Part shown: piece by piece, positions 6,837 through 9,499 of the stretch
How the letters are laid out: each line of letters begins with the position of its first letter
Numbering within the stretch: the first letter of the stretch is position 1
DNA from: Chloroflexia bacterium
GTDB lineage: Bacteria; Chloroflexota; Chloroflexia; Thermomicrobiales; UBA6265
Assembly (NCBI GenBank): GCA_013694885.1
Contig: JACDBO010000326.1
Span: 1-9,499, forward strand
DNA: 9,499 bases
Direction: 5' to 3'
Made by a program: the position numbers and the translations under genes
Notes under the pieces: model-generated
Told to the model about the DNA's origin: nothing
Databases searched by the model: none
Seen by the model: the letters and a program-made list of their open reading frames with translations, nothing else

Positions 6837-7949
6837 CGAACTGTAGGCGACGAGTTCCGCAACGCGCGAACTCTGGGTAACGAGCGCTTCACCTCGCTTT
6901 CCTTCCGTCGTTGACTCCACCATTCGGGCGTTGACAAAACCGCACCCGCAGGAGCCGCGCAAAACCAATCGTGTGGGGAGCCACTCGTGTACCGGCGGGC
7001 GCGCCGGGTCGGCGATCATTGAGGCGAGTATTGCCACCGCTCGACTACCGAGATCGCTGGCGGGCTGTCGCACCGTGGAGAGATCGAGCTGGGCGGCCCG
7101 CCCCTCCTCGATGTCGTCGAACCCCATCACCGCGACGTCGTCCGGGACGCGCAAATCAAGGGCGCGCGCCGCCTGGAGCACCCCGATCGCCATCGCGTCG
7201 CTGGCGGCGAAAAAAGCGTCTGGACGGGGTGACGCACGGAAAAGGTCGAGCGCGGCGACGTAGGCGCTCCGTTGGGAAAACGGAAGGTGGCGCACGGGGA
7301 TATGGGCACCATCCAAACCGGCAGCCGCCACCGCATCGCGGAAACCATCGAGCCGATCCTCGGCACCGATGACCACCTCCGGCCCGGCGAGCATGGCCGG
7401 GCGGCGATAGCCGTGCCCAAGCAGGTGGCTGACCGCCTCAGCCGCGGCGCGGCGATTGTCGATATCGACGAAGCTCCAGTTTTCGCGGTCTGACCGGCCG
7501 ATAAGCACGAACGGAAACCGTTCAGCGTGGAGCCGCTCAGCGAGCGGGTTGTCAAACGTACTGGAGGCAAGCACAACGCCATCCAGATGGCGACCGTGGA
7601 TGACCCGGCCGAAGAGGCCCGTCGCGTTGGCGTCATCGAGTGAGCGATCCATGAGGAGCATCATGCTCAGGTCGGCATCGTCGCAGGCACCGAGGGCGCC
7701 CTTAATGACGACCGGGAACCAGGGATCGTCGAAGCTCTCGATCACCACTTGGGGGATGACGAGCCCGACGATCCGCGTGCGGCGGGACGCGAGCCCGCGT
7801 GCGGATGCATTCGGATGATACGCGTGTTCTTTAATCACCAGCTGCACCCTCGCGCGCGCCGCGTCACTCACCCGGCGGTCACCATTGACGACACGCGAGA
7901 CGGTCGAGCGAGAGACGCCGGCTAGGCGGGCGACATCTTCAAGATTCAA
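6825..7949 (-). CDS. LacI-family transcriptional repressor, probable CelR/CebR-like sugar sensor
   Basis: A 374-residue LacI/GalR repressor. The helix-turn-helix spans about 2-25 (LEDVARLAGVSRSTVSRVVN), the hinge helix with its minor-groove leucine is in NASARGLASRRT (47-58), and the periplasmic-binding-protein-like effector and dimer domain runs from about 60 to 330, including FFAASDAMAIGVLQAARALD (246-265) and VPDDVAVMGFDDIE (268-281). It ends in RLVLRGSCGCG (327-337) plus about 37 further residues of no recognisable fold. The TTG at 7949 is chosen because GAGGTGG (7964-7958) lies 8 nt upstream and it places DVA at residues 5-7, as is usual in the family; a GTG at 7961 and one at 8021 are possible but have no good ribosome-binding site. 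The 18-bp palindrome at 8085-8102, in its own leader, is the likely operator, so autoregulation together with the transporter is expected. Confidence 0.93.
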   Translation of the reverse strand: MNLEDVARLAGVSRSTVSRVVNGDRRVSDAARARVQLVIKEHAYHPNASARGLASRRTRIVGLVIPQVVIESFDDPWFPVVIKGALGACDDADLSMMLLMDRSLDDANATGLFGRVIHGRHLDGVVLASSTFDNPLAERLHAERFPFVLIGRSDRENWSFVDIDNRRAAAEAVSHLLGHGYRRPAMLAGPEVVIGAEDRLDGFRDAVAAAGLDGAHIPVRHLPFSQRSAYVAALDLFRASPRPDAFFAASDAMAIGVLQAARALDLRVPDDVAVMGFDDIEEGRAAQLDLSTVRQPASDLGSRAVAILASMIADPARPPVHEWLPTRLVLRGSCGCGFVNARMVESTTEGKRGEALVTQSSRVAELVAYSSPGG

Positions 7950-8084
7950 GGCCCATGCCACCTCGGGTTGAGTGACGGTACGATCACTCCCGCCGTACCG
8001 CCAAAGGGCAACCGAGTCCACGGATTACGAACGGTGCAACGCCAACGAGACGAGAATCACGCGCGCGGCCGAGCTTCTACTGCG

Positions 8085-8102
8085 TGTGGGAGCGCTCCCA
8101 CA
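8085..8102. promoter_or_regulatory. LacI-family operator, CelR/CebR-box palindrome
   Basis: TGTGGGAGCGCTCCCACA is a perfect 18-bp inverted repeat with a central CG. Its inner 14 bp (8087-8100) are identical to TGGGAGCGCTCCCA, the known operator of CelR in Thermobifida fusca and CebR in Streptomyces, both LacI-family cellulose-utilisation repressors. It lies about 5-22 nt downstream of the inferred transcription start of the operon, where a bound repressor would block initiation or early elongation. The only LacI-family gene in the window begins 136 nt downstream, making it the obvious partner. Confidence 0.85.
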
Positions 8103-8113
8103 GGGATTTGCGA

Positions 8114-8143
8114 ACGATAATGTAGATGTTGAGGCAATGTCAA
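8114..8143 (-). promoter_or_regulatory. Sigma-70-type promoter of the lacI-transporter operon
   Basis: On the minus strand a perfect TTGACA (8143-8138) is followed after 18 nt by TATCGT (8119-8114; matches TATAAT at four of six positions); TTATCG one base earlier gives a 17-nt spacer. Transcription would start near 8107, directly before the palindrome at 8102-8085. The pairing of a perfect -35 with an operator at this position supports the call, although the -10 is weak. Confidence 0.6.
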
Positions 8144-8266
8144 ATCGACTTCCTGATCGCTTATTGCCCAGCCCTGCACGGTCCTCGCGCCCGACTTGGC
8201 TACTGGACACCCAAATAGGCCCCTTTCGTGCTACCGTTTTCGAGTACAAGACGGGACGGCCCTCAC

Positions 8267-9499
8267 ATGGTGATGAATACTGATTCTGTTGACGATGCCA
8301 GGGTGGTTAAGACGAATCGGCGCGCCATTGAATCGTTCGTCGTCGACAATTCGGATCTGGAGACACTTGAGGCGCTGATTGACCGCTTCAATGTATTCGA
8401 GGCAGTTGGAGTCGCGCGACAAGAACTACGTCACTCCGATTTTCTGGCGTTTCTGCTCGACCCACGTCAGAATCACCGGTTGGGCGACTCCTTCGTCAAG
8501 CGGTTCCTGCAAAAGATCCTCGTCGCTGCCGGTCACCTCGGACAGCCGATCAGCCCCGTTCATCTCGACATATGGGACCTTGGTCGGCTATCTATCCGCC
8601 GTGAGTGGCGGAACATCGACCTCCTCCTTGTCGACTCAGTGAACCGCTTTGCCATCCTCATCGAGAACAAGATCGGAAGTAGTGAACACTCTGATCAACT
8701 CGGCAGGTACTTGCGTTTGGTTCGTGACGAATATCCGCCACCGTGGCAACTCCTGGCCGTGTACCTGACTCCAGAGGGTGACGCCCCGTCCGAGGCAGAA
8801 TTTGTGCCCGCCGACTATGGCACTGTCGCCGAGGCGGTCGACGCGGTGGCTGAGAATCGTCGAGCGACCCTCGACCCGGCGGTGTACATGCTGATGACGC
8901 ACTACGCGAGCATGTTGAGGAGGCATGTCGTGACTGACTCGCAAATCGCTGACCTCTGCCGGAGCATTTACCTGCGTCATCAACGGGCGCTCGAACTCAT
9001 CTTCGAGCACCGACCGGATCTGCTGTCGGATATTCGGTCCCTCCTCGTTGAACTCGTGGAGACAACAGCCGGCCTCGTGCTTGACCAATCAGCAAAACAG
9101 CAGATTCGCTTCGGCGCGCTTGTATGGGACGGCTTGCCACCCGGTGAAGGATGGACGCGAACTGGAAGGATCCTCTTGTTTCAATTCGACAACCGTGCCG
9201 AGAGTCTTGATCTGGGCCTCTGGATCGGACCGGGACCTTCCAAAGTACGATTAAGCTTGATTAGTGCAGCTCGCGCGCGTCAGCCTCCGTTCAAATTCAC
9301 CCGAAAGGCTCTCGAGGCCGAGAAATGGTCCTCGATCTTCAAACGGAGCTTCCTAAAGCGAGAGGATAATGAATCGAAGTCTGTTGATGAGGTTGAGCAA
9401 CAGATTAGGACTCAATGGTCTCAGTTCGTAAACAATCAGTTGCCGTTGATCATCGAGTCGATTCAACCCGACGCGCTCGGACTCGCCTCTAGCGGTGCA
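8267..9499 (+). CDS. PD-(D/E)XK nuclease-superfamily protein, PDDEXK_4-like (C-terminus outside window)
   Basis: The frame stays open to the window edge, giving 411 residues. The N-terminal third matches the PDDEXK_4 pattern: E53 in RQELRHSDFLAFLLDPRQNH (51-70), then LGDSFVKRFL (72-81), E113 in RREWRNIDLLLVD with D118, the core strand ILIENKIG (130-137) supplying E133 and K135, and QLGRY (144-148) as the trailing QxxxY motif. The acidic and lysine residues of a PD-(D/E)XK metal-dependent active site are therefore all present. Residues from about 215 onward are mostly helical-looking and not recognised. Three in-frame candidates (ATG 8267, GTG 8270, ATG 8273) lie together with only a weak GGGA upstream; ATG 8267 is used, and an in-frame TAG at 8216 limits extension. 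GC is clearly lower than in the operon (about 50% in the sampled line 9241-9300). Such proteins are found as stand-alone genes and near defence or mobile loci; the substrate is unknown. Confidence 0.8.
   Translation, partial: MVMNTDSVDDARVVKTNRRAIESFVVDNSDLETLEALIDRFNVFEAVGVARQELRHSDFLAFLLDPRQNHRLGDSFVKRFLQKILVAAGHLGQPISPVHLDIWDLGRLSIRREWRNIDLLLVDSVNRFAILIENKIGSSEHSDQLGRYLRLVRDEYPPPWQLLAVYLTPEGDAPSEAEFVPADYGTVAEAVDAVAENRRATLDPAVYMLMTHYASMLRRHVVTDSQIADLCRSIYLRHQRALELIFEHRPDLLSDIRSLLVELVETTAGLVLDQSAKQQIRFGALVWDGLPPGEGWTRTGRILLFQFDNRAESLDLGLWIGPGPSKVRLSLISAARARQPPFKFTRKALEAEKWSSIFKRSFLKREDNESKSVDEVEQQIRTQWSQFVNNQLPLIIESIQPDALGLASSGA

Larger units (their letters stand above)
7950..8266. other. 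Divergent intergenic region between lacI and the nuclease-like gene
   Basis: This 317-bp stretch separates the minus-strand sugar operon from the plus-strand PD-(D/E)XK gene. It holds the operon promoter (8114-8143), the operator palindrome (8085-8102) and a leader of about 155 nt before the lacI TTG. I see no RNA gene or further open reading frame of interest. No convincing plus-strand promoter was found for the gene at 8267. Confidence 0.7.

Noticed and set aside
5157..6914. Long plus-strand open frame antisense to the binding-protein gene (585 codons).
   Set aside because: It is a GC-rich mirror frame; the translation is Arg/Val-rich with no domain, while the minus strand encodes a clear family-5 binding protein with signal and ribosome-binding site.
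7962..8021. Longer LacI start at GTG 8021.
   Set aside because: Adds 24 residues ahead of a helix-turn-helix that normally begins within a few residues of the start, with no Shine-Dalgarno sequence; TTG 7949 has GAGGTGG at 8 nt.
8025..8249. Minus-strand open frame of 74 codons across the divergent intergenic region.
   Set aside because: It contains the operator palindrome and promoter as coding sequence and shows no recognisable protein features.
1..9499. CRISPR array, tRNA/rRNA gene, insertion sequence or attachment site.
   Set aside because: No regularly spaced repeats, tRNA-like cloverleaf, transposase or terminal inverted repeats were seen on either strand.

Overview
The window reads as chromosomal DNA of a GC-rich bacterium, most likely of the Chloroflexota/Thermomicrobia type. 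This rests on composition (sampled lines inside the operon are close to 68% GC), on a twin-arginine signal of the form LTRRQLMQRAAALGIS on the binding protein, and on the overall family make-up. No rRNA or other phylogenetic marker is present, so the placement is an inference.

From about 8143 down to 1 there is one long minus-strand transcription unit. It starts with a promoter (-35 TTGACA, weak -10) and, just downstream of it, an 18-bp perfect palindrome TGTGGGAGCGCTCCCACA at 8085-8102. The genes follow in order: a LacI-family repressor (6825-7949, TTG start), a family-5 extracellular solute-binding protein with a Tat signal (5028-6761), two Dpp/Opp-type permeases (3907-4884 and 2806-3846), two Dpp/Opp-type ATPases (1781-2803 and 750-1784, overlapping by ATGA), and a Gfo/Idh/MocA oxidoreductase that runs off the left edge (1-625). 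Most junctions are tight. Three junctions carry RNA hairpins without U-tracts: the lacI end, binding protein to permease, and the end of the second ATPase.

The palindrome contains the exact 14-bp box TGGGAGCGCTCCCA bound by CelR of Thermobifida fusca and CebR of Streptomyces, LacI repressors that sense cello-oligosaccharides. Together with the local LacI gene and a sugar dehydrogenase-like oxidoreductase, this suggests that the transporter, which would usually be labelled peptide/nickel, imports plant-derived oligosaccharides and is controlled autogenously by its own LacI. This is the main functional inference here.

On the plus strand from 8267 to the right edge lies a divergent gene of lower GC and different codon use. 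It encodes a PD-(D/E)XK nuclease-superfamily protein resembling the PDDEXK_4 group. It has no obvious link to sugar uptake and may mark the edge of an accessory or defence segment, but the window ends before its context can be seen. The 317-bp divergent intergenic region (7950-8266) holds the promoter and operator of the sugar operon and no further gene.
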